Below the pieces are notes generated by a model. The model was not told where the DNA came from. It saw only the letters and a program-made list of their open reading frames with translations, and searched no databases. Below are positions 44,101-55,024 of a DNA stretch of 64,000 nt, one piece after another; position 1 is the stretch's first letter, and each line of letters begins with the position of its first letter. A program made the translations under genes and the position numbers. The stretch spans positions 1 through 64,000 of the forward strand of contig JANJWO010000012.1 of NCBI GenBank assembly GCA_024709485.1, read 5' to 3'. The stretch comes from Hydrogenophilaceae bacterium. GTDB lineage: Bacteria; Pseudomonadota; Gammaproteobacteria; Burkholderiales; Thiobacillaceae.

Positions 44101-45273
44101 ATGTCCGCACAAACCCGATTCCGCGCTGCCTGCGGCATTTTCCGCGGAAACGGCAAAGAGGCCTTCCAGCTCCGGCAGGGGTTTCCGGATCAGCAGCATT
44201 CCCCGCCCATCCGCCCTGGGCAGGCGCGCTTCCAGCCTCCATGCGCGGTCCCAGCTCAACCAGGCTTCAGCGGCGCCATTGATGCGCACGCGCAAGGGTG
44301 CGGCGCCGAACGGGGAAGCCGCGCCCGGGCGCACGGGGCCATCGGCGCCTTCCACCCAGACGGCGCCCCCCGCGCCCGCCAGATTCCGCAAGCCGGCCAG
44401 AAGCGCCTCGCCACGCGCGGCATTGCCCGCCCGCGCATGCAACCCGTCCAAGGCGGAAGACAGCACTTGATGAAGCGCCGAAGCCTCGGCCCGCGCCGAG
44501 GCCGCCAGCTTCTTCTCCATCAGCTCTTGCATCTGGCTGCCGAGCATGCCGATCACCGTGGCCCCGCCCAGCAGCAGCGCGGCGGTCAGCCCGATCAGCC
44601 CGATCGCGAAGGCCTGGCGCTCTTCGCGCTTGGCATAGAAGCCGTGAAACCACGCGGTTTCCGTCATTGCCGCCAGGTAACCCGCAACAAACACGATCAA
44701 GGCCGCCATGGCGGCGACGCTCATGACGGCGTAACCCTCGGCGGAGGACATGAACAACAAGCCGTTGAGCGCGCGATTGAGCCCGCCGCCGACCACGGCG
44801 GCGAGGATGAGGCCGGGCGCGAGCTGCAGCATGAGCAGCCCCAACATCTTCCGCGGTTTTTCGAGCATGGCCAGCGCCAGACCGGCGCACAGCACTGAAA
44901 ATGCCGTGAATGGCGCCATATGCCCCGCCCAGGGCAAACTCTCGCCCCTGACATTGAGCGCAAGACGCCAGAAACCGTCGGGCGGCATCCACATGAGCTG
45001 ATACTGCAGGACCACCGCCCCGCCGATGGCGGCGATGAGCCAGCCCAGCCCCCGGCGCCACGCCGGCAGCAGCAGCGCCACGCCCGCGAGCGCCAGCGAA
45101 ATGGCAGTATTGATCCCCAGCTCGGCCAGCAGGGGGGCGTGCCTGCTTAATGATTCGGGCGCGAACCAGCTGCCGGCGAAGATCGCGCCCATGACGACTG
45201 CAAGCGCCCACCCCGATAGCCTGCGCACAAGCGCGCAGCCGCGACAGGGAGGGGGATTCATATGGCTTGCCAT
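41173..45273 (-). CDS. Large NarX-type sensor histidine kinase with seven N-terminal helices and five PAS domains
   Basis: The 1366 residues start with seven membrane helices (about 18-250; e.g. GWALAVVMGAIFAGSWFAP, GYAVMSVAAMAALIVFVAGY, IGLIGLTAALLLGGATVIGM). A region probably in the periplasm follows (about 255-465, with several Cys: GLCGHAGAAQPSC, PDCRG), then another helix (FMFGIGLLAMGLVYLRV) and a run of five PAS/PAC units (about 500-1135). The kinase core is HisKA_3 (AREIHDELGQTLTALRMDV) with a HATPase (VQESLTNIARHAEATQ; GLVGMRERVAMLQGEL). It is the first gene of the block and is followed by its NarL-type regulator. Unusually large for the NarX/DegS class. Confidence 0.93.
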   Translation of the reverse strand: MASHMNPPPCRGCALVRRLSGWALAVVMGAIFAGSWFAPESLSRHAPLLAELGINTAISLALAGVALLLPAWRRGLGWLIAAIGGAVVLQYQLMWMPPDGFWRLALNVRGESLPWAGHMAPFTAFSVLCAGLALAMLEKPRKMLGLLMLQLAPGLILAAVVGGGLNRALNGLLFMSSAEGYAVMSVAAMAALIVFVAGYLAAMTETAWFHGFYAKREERQAFAIGLIGLTAALLLGGATVIGMLGSQMQELMEKKLAASARAEASALHQVLSSALDGLHARAGNAARGEALLAGLRNLAGAGGAVWVEGADGPVRPGAASPFGAAPLRVRINGAAEAWLSWDRAWRLEARLPRADGRGMLLIRKPLPELEGLFAVSAENAAGSAESGLCGHAGAAQPSCFSFAHLPHALAAPAHCNDLPTPMWRALEGRRGIAISPDCRGVMSVAAYSPVGETGLGMVRRIDAGQMYGPLRAAVWRAILFMFGIGLLAMGLVYLRVRRPVRRSLETGRHLRGVLDALPVGVWISDRSGRIVTINPAARQIWGGERRVGVEQYGEYKGWRHDSGEPVGAHEWGMARAVERGETSIDEIIDIECFDGARKTISQSAQPLKDEQGSIIGGVAINLDITERVRAEAELNASRDLFRSVVENVPIRVFWKDAELRYLGGNSFFARDAGMARAEDLVGKDDFQMSWREQAHLYRADDQQVMRSGIPKIAYEEQQTTPDGRVIWLRTSKVPLRGADGKVFGVLGIYDDITEAKYASEALQRSQKNLVEAQRIARMGSWELDLAHDKLSWSEEIFQIFELDPTRFEASYAAFLNAVHPDDREEVNEAYTESLKRRTPYKIEHRLLMPDGRIKYVYECGETAYDGNGRPMLSIGTVQDITERKASEAEIRRLAREFRSLAENLPDMVSRFDRELRFVYVNPEGERSIDMAGGALLGRTYLELGVPDGMVNTWHGALRRVFHSGEPEVFECRFPSPGGIVKDYQVRAVPEFDADGSVATVLTVARDVSTLKGAQEVLRESEERFQAMASNVPGMVFQCYRHDGDRQLRFIYVSGGVEYLLGTDGATIQMDANEFIDRIVEEDAAAFSDSLDRSQSEQSLWSWEGRVAMPDGEIKWVNLRATPRRHGADVCMWDGVAVNVTESKANVEQLLLTQTLLRDLSAHLENVREQERKAIAREIHDELGQTLTALRMDVSLARLSFGQANPELTAHLQSMTQLVDRTIEIARHVTASLRPAALDLGIVAALEWLLEEFIGHAGIPCELVLGDGELNLDEPAATAVFRIVQESLTNIARHAEATQAEVIVTLASEAICFEVNDNGKGFDPQAEAKRNSFGLVGMRERVAMLQGELRIDSEPGRGTRVRVCIPV

Positions 45274-45361
45274 TTTGGTTTTGACTCAAGCGCGTTCTTT
45301 TCTCAGGGCACACATTAATGCACCCCGGCCAGGCTTGTCACTGGCAGGACATCTCCCCGCC

Positions 45362-45420
45362 TGGCCAAATAAAAAATGCTCCTTGCGGGGCGTTTTTTAT
45401 TCGGCGGAGAGGGGGGGATT
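45362..45420. repeat. 59-base partial copy of the tRNA-Ser 3' end plus terminator
   Basis: Bases 45362-45420 match 45543-45601 at 57 of 59 positions. The shared segment covers the terminator hairpin and the last 18 or so bases of tRNA-Ser(CGA), including GGCGGAGAGGGGGGGATT, and stops inside the T arm. The copies are 181 bases apart in direct orientation. The 122 bases between (45421-45542) contain the short inverted repeat GTTCGGT / ACCGAAC and no gene. Together with the fragment at 22.9 kb this is the third copy of the same cassette. The 45274-45361 stretch shows nothing else. Confidence 0.85.
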
Positions 45421-45551
45421 GTTCGGTTTGCGGTTGCCTCCCGCAAACCTCATCCCTCGCTGCGCTCGGGACCGCCCTGCGGGCGTCTTTCGCGAGCGGT
45501 GCTCGCTCACCGAACCCAGGGGGGTTCTCACCCACCCCTGCTTGGCCAAAT

Positions 45552-45582
45552 AAAAAATGCCCCTTGCGGGGCGTTTTTTATT
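45552..45582 (-). terminator. Terminator after tRNA-Ser
   Basis: On the minus strand the tRNA 3' end is followed by AAATAAAAAACGCCCCG-type sequence: stem GCCCC/GGGGC with a short loop and a run of six T. A run of A precedes it, so it can also stop transcripts arriving from the left. Confidence 0.85.
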
Positions 45583-45674
45583 TGGCGGAGAGGGGGGGAT
45601 TCGAACCCCCGATACAGGAGAACCTGTATGCCGGATTTCGAATCCGGTGCATTCAACCACTCTGCCACCTCTCC
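45583..45674 (-). tRNA. tRNA-Ser(CGA)
   Basis: The minus strand reads GGAGAGGTGGCAGAGTGGTT and onwards as a class II tRNA of 92 bases including an encoded CCA. Acceptor stem GGAGAGG/CCTCTCC, D arm with GTGGTT, anticodon stem CCGGA/TCCGG with loop TTCGAAA (anticodon CGA, reads UCG), long variable arm ATACAGGTTCTCCTGTAT, T arm GGGGG-TTCGAAT-CCCCC. All arms pair. The serine identity follows from anticodon and long variable arm. Confidence 0.97.
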
Positions 45675-45788
45675 GCGTGGTCCACTTGGGTTGCGCCGCC
45701 CTCGCGGGTCGGCGAAGGCGCGATTTTACATGGAGTTGGCCGCCAACCCAAACCCGAATTTGCCGGCCCGCCATGCTAGACTCGCGAA

Positions 45789-47159
45789 ATGATCCGCGCC
45801 CTGTGTTTGGGCTGGCTGGCCCTCCTTGCCCTGCAGGGGTGCAGCCGCCCAGTGCCCGATCCCGACACCAGCCATGAACTGGTGGTTTCTGTCCCTTACG
45901 GCCCCGCCTCGTTTTATCTGGATTCCGAAGGCAACCCCACCGGCTACACCCACGATCTGGTGCAGGCTTTCGCCGCCAAGAACAACTGGACGGTGAAATG
46001 GCTGCAGACGGAAGCCTATTCCAAACTCATCGATTCCCTGCGCGGGCAGGAAAGCCATTTCATCGCCGCCAATCTGATTCCCGCTTCGGTCGACGAGCTG
46101 CGGCTGCTGCCCGGGCCCATGCTGTTCGAGACGCGGGTGGTGGTGCTCACGCGCCATCCCATCCCCAGAATCAGGAATCTGGCCGATCTTGCCAAGCTGA
46201 AAATCGGCGTCGCCCTGGGCGCCGGCCATATTTCGCTGCTCGAGTCCGCCAAGCGCAAGTATCCCAAGCTGCAATGGGTGGTCCTGGAGGACATTTTTCC
46301 CGAAGGCCTGCTCGCCAAGCTGGACGAGGGCGAGTTCGACGCGGTGGTGGTGAACGAGCAGGATTTCGATCTGGCGCGCAACCAGTACCCGGCCCTGCGC
46401 ATCGCCTACGAGTTGTCCAGGGCGCAGCCCGTGGTCTGGGCGCTGCCGCATGGCATCAAAAAATCGCTGCTGGCCAAGCTCAACCGCTTCTTCATCGAAG
46501 CGCGCCGCGACGGCACCCTCGAACAGCTTTATGAACGCTACTACGGCCACGTCAAGCGGCTGGAGCCGGCCGATGCCGAGGGCATCCTCAACCGCAGGCT
46601 GGCAGTCCTGCCGCGCTTCCACGCCCACTTCCGCGAGGCCCAGGAGCAGACCGCGCTCGACTGGCGGCTGCTCGCCGCCATCGGCTACCAGGAATCCAAG
46701 TGGGATCCCTACGCCACTTCCGCCACCGGGGTGCGCGGGCTGATGATGCTGACGGGCGAGACCGCGGACCGCATGGGCATCACCGATCGCCTGGACGCGC
46801 GCCAGAGCATCATCGGCGGCGCGAAGTACCTGATCCTGCTGAAGGACGCCCTGCCCGACCGCATTCCCGAGCCCGACCGCACCTGGCTGGCGCTGGCCGC
46901 CTACAACCAGGGCATCGGCCATCTCGAGGACGCGCGCCGCATCGCCCAGGCCAAGGGCATGAACCCGGACAGCTGGGGCGACGTGAAACAGGCGCTGCCG
47001 CTGCTTGCGCGCGGCGGCTACGAGAACGTGACCAAGTACGGTTACGCGCGCGGCGGCGAAGCGGTGATCTTCGTCGAGAGCATCCGCAATTACTACGACA
47101 TCCTGCTGCGCCTGGAGAAGGAGCACAGGCCGCTGCTCACGGCAGCCAGGAAGCCTTGA
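45789..47159 (+). CDS. mltF: Membrane-bound lytic murein transglycosylase F
   Basis: Cleaves peptidoglycan glycan strands at the outer membrane. The 456 residues begin with a lipoprotein signal peptide and lipobox LALQGC (Cys17). An ABC-type solute-binding (SBP_bac_3) domain spans about 28-265 (LVVSVPYGPASFYLDSEGNP, LRGQESHFIAANL). The SLT lysozyme-like domain spans about 280-430, with the catalytic Glu at about residue 302 in AAIGYQESKWDP and the motifs GVRGLMMLT and LALAAYNQGIGHLEDARR. The domain pair identifies MltF rather than MltC/E or Slt70. It is convergent with serS. Confidence 0.95.
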   Translation: MIRALCLGWLALLALQGCSRPVPDPDTSHELVVSVPYGPASFYLDSEGNPTGYTHDLVQAFAAKNNWTVKWLQTEAYSKLIDSLRGQESHFIAANLIPASVDELRLLPGPMLFETRVVVLTRHPIPRIRNLADLAKLKIGVALGAGHISLLESAKRKYPKLQWVVLEDIFPEGLLAKLDEGEFDAVVVNEQDFDLARNQYPALRIAYELSRAQPVVWALPHGIKKSLLAKLNRFFIEARRDGTLEQLYERYYGHVKRLEPADAEGILNRRLAVLPRFHAHFREAQEQTALDWRLLAAIGYQESKWDPYATSATGVRGLMMLTGETADRMGITDRLDARQSIIGGAKYLILLKDALPDRIPEPDRTWLALAAYNQGIGHLEDARRIAQAKGMNPDSWGDVKQALPLLARGGYENVTKYGYARGGEAVIFVESIRNYYDILLRLEKEHRPLLTAARKP

Positions 47160-47217
47160 CGAGCCCCCGCGCGCCCAGGCCGGCGGCCGGGTCTGAGGGC
47201 GCGGCGAGATATCCGGG

Positions 47218-48507
<1,290 letters not shown>

Positions 48508-49827
48508 TTATTTCTTCTTCCTGCGCGCGGCCGCATCGAGTCCGCGCAGGTAATTCAGCCGCTCGGCGATCTTGCCCTCCAGCCCCCTCGGCGTCGGCTG
48601 ATACCAGTTCGGCTCGGGCATGTCTTCGGGCAGGTAGGTTTCGCCCGCGGCGTAGGCGTCCGGCTCGTCGTGCGCGTAGCGGTAGGCGCGGCCGTAGCCG
48701 AGTTCCTTCATCAGTTTGGTCGGCGCGTTGCGCAGGTGGACCGGCACTTCGCGCGAACCGTCCTCGGCGACGAAGCGCCGGGCATTATTGTAAGCCACAT
48801 ACACCGCGTTGCTCTTGGGCGCGCAGGCCAGGTAGAGCACGGCCTCGGCGATGGCGAGCTCGCCTTCCGGGCTGCCCAGGCGTTCAAAGGTTTCCGCCGC
48901 GTCCAGCGCCAATCTGAGCGCCCTAGGATCGGCGAGGCCGATGTCCTCGCTGGCCATGCGGATCACGCGCCGCGCCAGATACAACGGATCGCAGCCGCCG
49001 TCGAGCATGCGCACCATCCAGTACAGCGCGGCGTCGGGATTGGAGCCGCGCACGCTCTTGTGCAGCGCGGAAATCTGGTCGTAGAAGGATTCGCCGCCCT
49101 TGTCGAAGCGGCGCGTGCCGCGCACCAGCACATTCGACGTCAGATCGAGGGTGACGGCGGTGTTCTGCGCGCGCGCGGCCTCGGCCAGCTGCTCGAGGTC
49201 GTTCAAAAAGCGCCGCGCATCGCCGTCGGCGTACTCGATCACCCTGTCCACCACGCCGTCTTCGAACGCGAGGTCGGGCAGCGCTTCCCGCACGCGCGCA
49301 AACAGGGCCTGCAAGTCCTCGGCGGCCAGCGGCTTGAGCACGTAGACCTGGGCGCGCGACAGCAGCGCGCCGACCACCTCGAACGAGGGGTTCTCGGTGG
49401 TGGCGCCGATGAAGGTCACCAGCCCGGATTCCACGTGCGGCAACAGCGCGTCCTGCTGCGCCTTGTTGAAGCGGTGGATTTCGTCCACGAACAGGATGGT
49501 GTGGCGGCCGATGCTGCGGTTGGCCTCGGCGCGCACCACCGCCTCGCGGATGTCCTTGACGCCGGACAGCACGGCGGACAGCGGAATGAAATCCGCCGCC
49601 ATGGCGTCGGCCATCAGCCGCGCCAGCGTGGTCTTGCCCACGCCGGGCGGCCCCCACAGGATGAAGGAATGCAGCTTGCCCGACTCATACGCCACCCTGA
49701 GCGGCTTGCCGGGGCCGATGAGGTGCGCCTGCCCCACCACCTCGTCCAGCGTCTGCGGCCGCAGGCGGTCGGCCAGCGGCTGGTAGACGGGGTCGGATTC
49801 GAAGAGGTCGTCGGAGCCAGGTTTCAT
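48508..49827 (-). CDS. rarA: Replication-associated recombination ATPase RarA (MgsA)
   Basis: AAA+ ATPase related to clamp loaders, acting at stalled forks. The 439 residues contain [20 protein letters not shown], the P-loop in [20 protein letters not shown] (about residues 56-75), Walker B in [20 protein letters not shown], sensor 1 in [20 protein letters not shown], and the C-terminal tetramer region ([20 protein letters not shown]). It is 12 bases upstream of serS; lolA follows on the same strand after a repeat-filled gap. Confidence 0.97.
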   Translation of the reverse strand: MKPGSDDLFESDPVYQPLADRLRPQTLDEVVGQAHLIGPGKPLRVAYESGKLHSFILWGPPGVGKTTLARLMADAMAADFIPLSAVLSGVKDIREAVVRAEANRSIGRHTILFVDEIHRFNKAQQDALLPHVESGLVTFIGATTENPSFEVVGALLSRAQVYVLKPLAAEDLQALFARVREALPDLAFEDGVVDRVIEYADGDARRFLNDLEQLAEAARAQNTAVTLDLTSNVLVRGTRRFDKGGESFYDQISALHKSVRGSNPDAALYWMVRMLDGGCDPLYLARRVIRMASEDIGLADPRALRLALDAAETFERLGSPEGELAIAEAVLYLACAPKSNAVYVAYNNARRFVAEDGSREVPVHLRNAPTKLMKELGYGRAYRYAHDEPDAYAAGETYLPEDMPEPNWYQPTPRGLEGKIAERLNYLRGLDAAARRKKK

Positions 49828-49848
49828 TGCCCGGAAAGTCTCAATTCA

Positions 49849-49978
49849 AGCCACAGAGGACACAGAGAAGCACAGAGTAAAGCAGAATCCTGAACAGCCT
49901 GTGCCAATGTTCTGAGGCTACAAATTTTGAACTGCAGCTTCATGGGTTTTCTCTGTGACCTCTGTGCTCTCTGTGGCT
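49849..49978. repeat. CACAGAG-type inverted repeat, element 1
   Basis: The left arm 49849-49877 (AGCCACAGAGGACACAGAGA and onwards) and right arm 49951-49978 (ends CTCTGTGGCT) are imperfect reverse complements, about 28 bases each, around a 73-base AT-richer centre. Each arm is itself built from repeated CACAGAG words. A related element follows directly. Together they occupy the 337-base gap between rarA and lolA, in which no gene is seen. Confidence 0.85.
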
Positions 49979-50019
49979 GGGGGTTTGCGATTTTCTTGTT
50001 CCCTGAGAGTCTCAGTTCA

Positions 50020-50150
50020 AGCCACAGAGGGCACAGAGAAGCACAGAGAAAAACAACATATTGAATTGTTTTTGAGGCGGTTGCAGGCCGTTATTTTTGA
50101 ACAGGAATCCATCAGGGTTTTCCTCTGTGAGCTCTGCGCTCTCTGTGGCT
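50020..50150. repeat. CACAGAG-type inverted repeat, element 2
   Basis: Arms at 50020-50048 and 50123-50150 correspond to those of element 1, and the interior also shows distant similarity (TTTTTGAAC then AGGGTTTT before the right arm). Start-to-start distance to element 1 is 171 bases, so the pair looks like a diverged tandem duplication. The right arm ends 15 bases before the lolA stop. Confidence 0.85.
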
Positions 50151-50164
50151 GGGTTTTCGAGAAA

Positions 50165-50776
50165 TCAATCCGAAATCACGTCCGCGCCCTTGGGCGGCGT
50201 GAACTTGAACTCGCCGGCATTCACCGCCGGGTTCTTCACCATGCCGGAGAACTTCAGCCGCGTGGTCTGGCCGAACGTGTCTTTCAGTTCCATCGCCGCG
50301 AGGGTGGTGCCGGCAAAGCCCATGCGCACGCTCTCGAACGTGCTTTCCTTGTCCTTCGGGCGCGCTTCCAGCCATTCCAGGCCTTCGCTCGTGCCGGCGT
50401 CCTTGAGGGTGAAGAATTTCTCGATCTCGTTGCTGCCGGCCAAAAGCGCGGCCGGGCTGGAGCCCAGCGCATCGCCCAGCTTCCTCACCGTGACCTGTTC
50501 GAGGTCGGCATCGTAGATCCACAACCTGGCGCCGTCGCCGACGATCAGCTGCTCGTAGGGTTTCTGGTACACCCAGCGGAACTTGCCGGGGCGCGAGAAG
50601 GCCAGCGTGCCCTCGGACTTCTGCCGCAGCTTGCCGTTCTGGTCGAGCACGGTCTGGGAAAAGTTCGCCCTGGCCGTGCGGGTGTCGCCGATGAAGGCCT
50701 TGAGCGCGTCGACGCCGCCGGCGAAGGCGGCGCCGGAAAAAAGAAAAACCGACAACAAGCAACTGCGGACAATCAT
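50165..50776 (-). CDS. lolA: Outer membrane lipoprotein carrier protein LolA
   Basis: Periplasmic chaperone that carries lipoproteins from LolCDE to LolB. The 203 residues have a signal peptide (IVRSCLLSVFLFSGAAFAGG, cleavage after AFA) and the LolA half-barrel pattern: TARANFSQTVLDQNGKLRQK, GTLAFSRPGKFRWVYQKPYE, LIVGDGARLWIYDADLEQVT and a C-terminal DTFGQTTRLKFSGM. It lies upstream of rarA and downstream of ftsK on the same strand, a common beta/gamma order. CACAGAG repeats flank it on both sides. Confidence 0.96.
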   Translation of the reverse strand: MIVRSCLLSVFLFSGAAFAGGVDALKAFIGDTRTARANFSQTVLDQNGKLRQKSEGTLAFSRPGKFRWVYQKPYEQLIVGDGARLWIYDADLEQVTVRKLGDALGSSPAALLAGSNEIEKFFTLKDAGTSEGLEWLEARPKDKESTFESVRMGFAGTTLAAMELKDTFGQTTRLKFSGMVKNPAVNAGEFKFTPPKGADVISD

Positions 50777-50794
50777 CCTTTAATCCCTAATTCA

Positions 50795-50889
50795 AGCCAC
50801 AGAGGACACAGAGAAAATCTCATCGGTGCGCCACTGACAAAACGCAGCATCGGAGTTTTTTGTTTCCCCTCTGTGACCTCTGTGGCTGG
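50795..50889. repeat. CACAGAG-type inverted repeat, element 3
   Basis: Left arm 50795-50815 (AGCCACAGAGGACACAGAGA) and right arm about 50868-50887 (CTCTGTGACCTCTGTGGCT) are near-perfect reverse complements around a 50-base centre. It fills most of the 156-base gap between lolA and ftsK. Confidence 0.85.
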
Positions 50890-50932
50890 TGTTCAATACT
50901 TCCCTTGGGCTCGCGAACGGCGGCGGGGTTCC

Positions 50933-53221
50933 TCAGTTCTCCGGCTTGGGCGCAATGACTTCGCGGTTGCCGTTGGGCTGCATCGCCGACACCAGCCCGG
51001 CCTTCTCCATGGCCTCGATCAGGCGCGCGGCGCGGTTGTAGCCGATGCGCAGATGGCGCTGCACGGCGGAGATGGAGGCGCGCCGGGTTTTCAGCACGAT
51101 GCCCACGGCCTGATCGTACAGCGGATCGGACTCGGCATCCGCGCCGCCCTCGCCGTCCATGCCCTCCGCGGATTCTTCCGGGCTGTCCAGGATGCCGTCG
51201 ATGTATTCCGGCTCGCCCAGCGCCTTCAAATACTCCACCACGCGGTGCACCTCGCCGTCGGAGACGAAGGCGCCGTGCACGCGGCTGGGCAGGCCGATGC
51301 CGGGCGGCAGGTAGAGCATGTCGCCCTGCCCGAGCAAGGCCTCGGCGCCCTGCTGGTCGAGGATGGTGCGCGAGTCGATCTTGCTCGAGACCTGGAAGGC
51401 GATGCGCGTGGGGATATTGGCCTTGATGAGGCCGGTGATGACATCCACCGACGGGCGCTGGGTGGCGAGGATCAGGTGCACCCCGGCGGCGCGGGCCTTC
51501 TGCGCCAGGCGCGCGATCAGCTCCTCGACCTTCTTGCCCACCACCATCATGAGGTCGGCGAGTTCGTCGATCACCACCACGATCATGGGCAGGGTTTCCA
51601 GCGGCTCGGGGTTGTCGGGGGTGAGGCTGAAGGGATGGGTGAGCGGCTTGCCGGCCTTCTTCGCATCGCGCAGCTTCTGGTTGTAGCCGGCGAGGTTGCG
51701 CACGCCCAGCGCCGACATCAGCTTGTAGCGGCGGTCCATTTCCGCCACGCACCAGTTGAGCGCGGCGGCGGCCTGGCGCATGTCGGTGACCACCGGCGCC
51801 AGCAGGTGCGGGATGCCCTCGTACACCGAGAGCTCGAGCATCTTGGGGTCGACCATGATGAGGCGCACCGCATCCGGGCCGGCCTTGTAGACCAGCGACA
51901 GGATCATGGCGTTGATGCCCACCGACTTGCCCGAGCCGGTGGTGCCGGCCACCAGGAGGTGCGGCATCTTGGCCAGATCGGCCACCACCGGGTTGCCGGC
52001 GATGTCCTTGCCCAGCGCCACGGTCAAGGGGCTGGCCATGTCGTGGTAGACCTTGGAGCCGAGGATTTCCGACAGGTGCACGGTCTGGCGCGCGGGATTG
52101 GGGATTTCCAGGCCCATGGTGTGCTTGCCGGGAATGGCCTCGACCACGCGGATGCTCACCACCGACAGGGTGCGCGCCAGGTCTTTCGAGAGATTGACGA
52201 TCTGGCTGCCCTTGACGCCCACCGCCGGCTCGATTTCGTAGCGCGTGATCACCGGGCCGGGCGAGGCCGACACCACCTTGACCTCGACGCCGAATTCCTT
52301 GAGCTTGCGCTCGATCATGAGCGAGGTGAATTCCAGCGCCTCCTTGCCCACCGGCTCGGCGGCCTCGGCGGCCTCGTCCAGCAGGTGCAAGGGCGGCAAC
52401 GGCGAATCCGGCAGTTCGCGGAACAGCGGGGTCTGCTTTTCCTGCTCGACGCGCGGCGATTTCGGCACTTCGGTCACCACCGGCTCGATGCGGATGGGGC
52501 GGGCGTCTTCGAGTTTCTTCTTCTCCTCGGCCACCGCCACCTCGCGTTTGTGCAAGGCGGCCTGGCCGATCCTCGCGTCGCGCCTGCGCTGCAGGTAGCC
52601 GATGCCGCCCCACCAGGCGCGCTCCAGCCATTCGCCGACGGTCTCGGCGATGCGCAGCCAGGACGCCCCGGAATACAGGCTGAAGCCGATGCCCATGCCG
52701 ATCAGCAGCAGCAGCGTGCCGCCGGTGAAGCCGGTCAGCGCCAGCATCAAGCCGCCCAAGCCCTGGCCGAAAATGCCGCCGGCCCCGTGCGGCAGATCCT
52801 GGACCGGCCACAGGCGCAGATATTCCAGCGCGCCGGAGCACAGCACCAGGGCGGCGAAGCCGGCGAGCGCCACCCACAAATGGCGGCGGCTGGCGAGCGG
52901 CGCCTCGTCGAGATGGCGGAATACCCAGACCGCATAGCCGACCGCCAAGGCCACCAGCCACCAGGCCGAATAGCCCAGCAGACCCAGCAGCAGATCGGAG
53001 ACCCAGGCGCCCAGCTTGCCGGCGAGATTGGCCGGCGCAACGCCCTCCGCGCCGGTGGTGAAGAAGCCGCCGTCGTCGGGATCATGGGTCAGCAGCATGG
53101 CCGCGAGAAACAGCGACGCGGCCAGGACGGCGAGGGCGCGCGCCTCGCGCAGCAGTTTCAGCATGCGCGGCGGCAGCGGCTCGGCGGCTCTGGGACGGGC
53201 TTGGCGTTTGGCCTGGGGCAT
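50933..53221 (-). CDS. ftsK: DNA translocase FtsK
   Basis: Septal DNA pump coordinating chromosome segregation and dimer resolution. The 762 residues have four N-terminal membrane helices (about 28-190), a fairly short linker, the alpha/beta motor with P-loop [18 protein letters not shown] (about residue 415) and Walker [18 protein letters not shown], and the C-terminal gamma winged-helix that reads KOPS ([20 protein letters not shown]). The linker is much shorter than in E. coli, which is normal for this group. Divergent from trxB. Confidence 0.98.
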   Translation of the reverse strand: MPQAKRQARPRAAEPLPPRMLKLLREARALAVLAASLFLAAMLLTHDPDDGGFFTTGAEGVAPANLAGKLGAWVSDLLLGLLGYSAWWLVALAVGYAVWVFRHLDEAPLASRRHLWVALAGFAALVLCSGALEYLRLWPVQDLPHGAGGIFGQGLGGLMLALTGFTGGTLLLLIGMGIGFSLYSGASWLRIAETVGEWLERAWWGGIGYLQRRRDARIGQAALHKREVAVAEEKKKLEDARPIRIEPVVTEVPKSPRVEQEKQTPLFRELPDSPLPPLHLLDEAAEAAEPVGKEALEFTSLMIERKLKEFGVEVKVVSASPGPVITRYEIEPAVGVKGSQIVNLSKDLARTLSVVSIRVVEAIPGKHTMGLEIPNPARQTVHLSEILGSKVYHDMASPLTVALGKDIAGNPVVADLAKMPHLLVAGTTGSGKSVGINAMILSLVYKAGPDAVRLIMVDPKMLELSVYEGIPHLLAPVVTDMRQAAAALNWCVAEMDRRYKLMSALGVRNLAGYNQKLRDAKKAGKPLTHPFSLTPDNPEPLETLPMIVVVIDELADLMMVVGKKVEELIARLAQKARAAGVHLILATQRPSVDVITGLIKANIPTRIAFQVSSKIDSRTILDQQGAEALLGQGDMLYLPPGIGLPSRVHGAFVSDGEVHRVVEYLKALGEPEYIDGILDSPEESAEGMDGEGGADAESDPLYDQAVGIVLKTRRASISAVQRHLRIGYNRAARLIEAMEKAGLVSAMQPNGNREVIAPKPEN

Positions 53222-53309
53222 GGCTCTTTTAAATCTTCGGAAGCGCCATTATATAAGGCCCATCAAGTCATGGCTCTGAACTTGATAGAATTCCCCCTGT
53301 CCCTTTTGA

Positions 53310-54292
<983 letters not shown>

Positions 54293-54293
<1 letters not shown>

Positions 54294-54868
54294 TGCCCAA
54301 GCCCGCCGCTCCGCCAGAAGACAGCGCGCTCTTCCGGCAGGAAGTGGCGGACGCGGTCGCGCTGCCACCCGCCAACCGCGCCGTTCCGGCGCGGCCGCGG
54401 GTCAAGCCGGTGCCGCTGCAGCGCCTCAAGGATGAAAGGCAGGCGCTGCTCGATTCGCTGGCCGACCCCTGGGAACTGCTCGGCGAGGGCGGCCGCGATT
54501 CCATCGAGAGCGGCGAGGAACTGTTCTTCACCCGTCCCGGCGTACCGGCGGCCGCCCTGCGCAAGTTGAAGCGCGGCGCCTGGACGATCCGGGCCGAACT
54601 CGACCTGCACGGCCTGCGCTCGGACGAGGCGCGCCTCGCGCTGGCGGAATTCCTGGCGGCCTGCGCCCGCCGCGATTGCCGCTGCGTGCGCATCGTGCAC
54701 GGCAAGGGCCTGCGCTCGAAAAACCGCGAACCCGTCCTGAAACACAAACTGCGCCACTGGCTGATGCAGCGCGAGGACGTGCTGGCCTTCTGCCAGGCGC
54801 GCCCCGCCGACGGCGGCAGCGGCGCCGCCATCGTGCTGCTGAAAAGCAGTTTCGCCAGCCGGGCATAA
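54293..54868 (+). CDS. Smr domain protein (SmrA/YdaL type)
   Basis: The 191 residues have a charged N-terminal half (LFRQEVADAVALPPANRAVP) with the family's linker and a C-terminal Smr domain from about residue 100: ELDLHGLRSDEARLALAEFL (the DLHG motif) and VRIVHGKGLRSKNREPVLKH. Such domains nick DNA or RNA; the exact cellular role of the stand-alone SmrA/YdaL branch is not established. It is translationally coupled to trxB. No MutS part is present. Confidence 0.93.
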
Positions 54869-54882
54869 ACGCCAAAAAATCG

Positions 54883-54961
54883 ACACAGAGGCAACAGAGG
54901 AAGCAGAGAAAAGCGCCAAACAGCGCTATTGCTTTACTCTGTTACCCCTGCTTCCTCTGTG
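54883..54961. repeat. CACAGAG-type inverted repeat, element 4
   Basis: Arms 54883-54907 (CACAGAGGCAACAGAGGAAG and onwards) and 54938-54961 (ends TTCCTCTGTG) pair over about 24 bases around a 30-base centre containing GCGCCAAACAGCGC. The words differ slightly from the other three elements (CAACAGAGG instead of CACAGAG), so it is a related subtype, placed after the Smr gene. Confidence 0.8.
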
Positions 54962-54978
54962 TTCTTGCTTTTTTGGGC

Positions 54979-55005
54979 AAAAAAGAAGGCCGCATGAGCG
55001 GCCTT
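54979..55005 (-). terminator. Terminator of the DsrE-like lipoprotein gene
   Basis: On the minus strand an eight-base stem AAGGCCGC/GCGGCCTT with a four-base loop (54986-55005) is followed by CTTTTTTG. It starts 20 bases after the stop codon at 55025. A classic intrinsic terminator. Confidence 0.88.
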
Positions 55006-55024
55006 AACGGAGGCAAGGCCCGGA

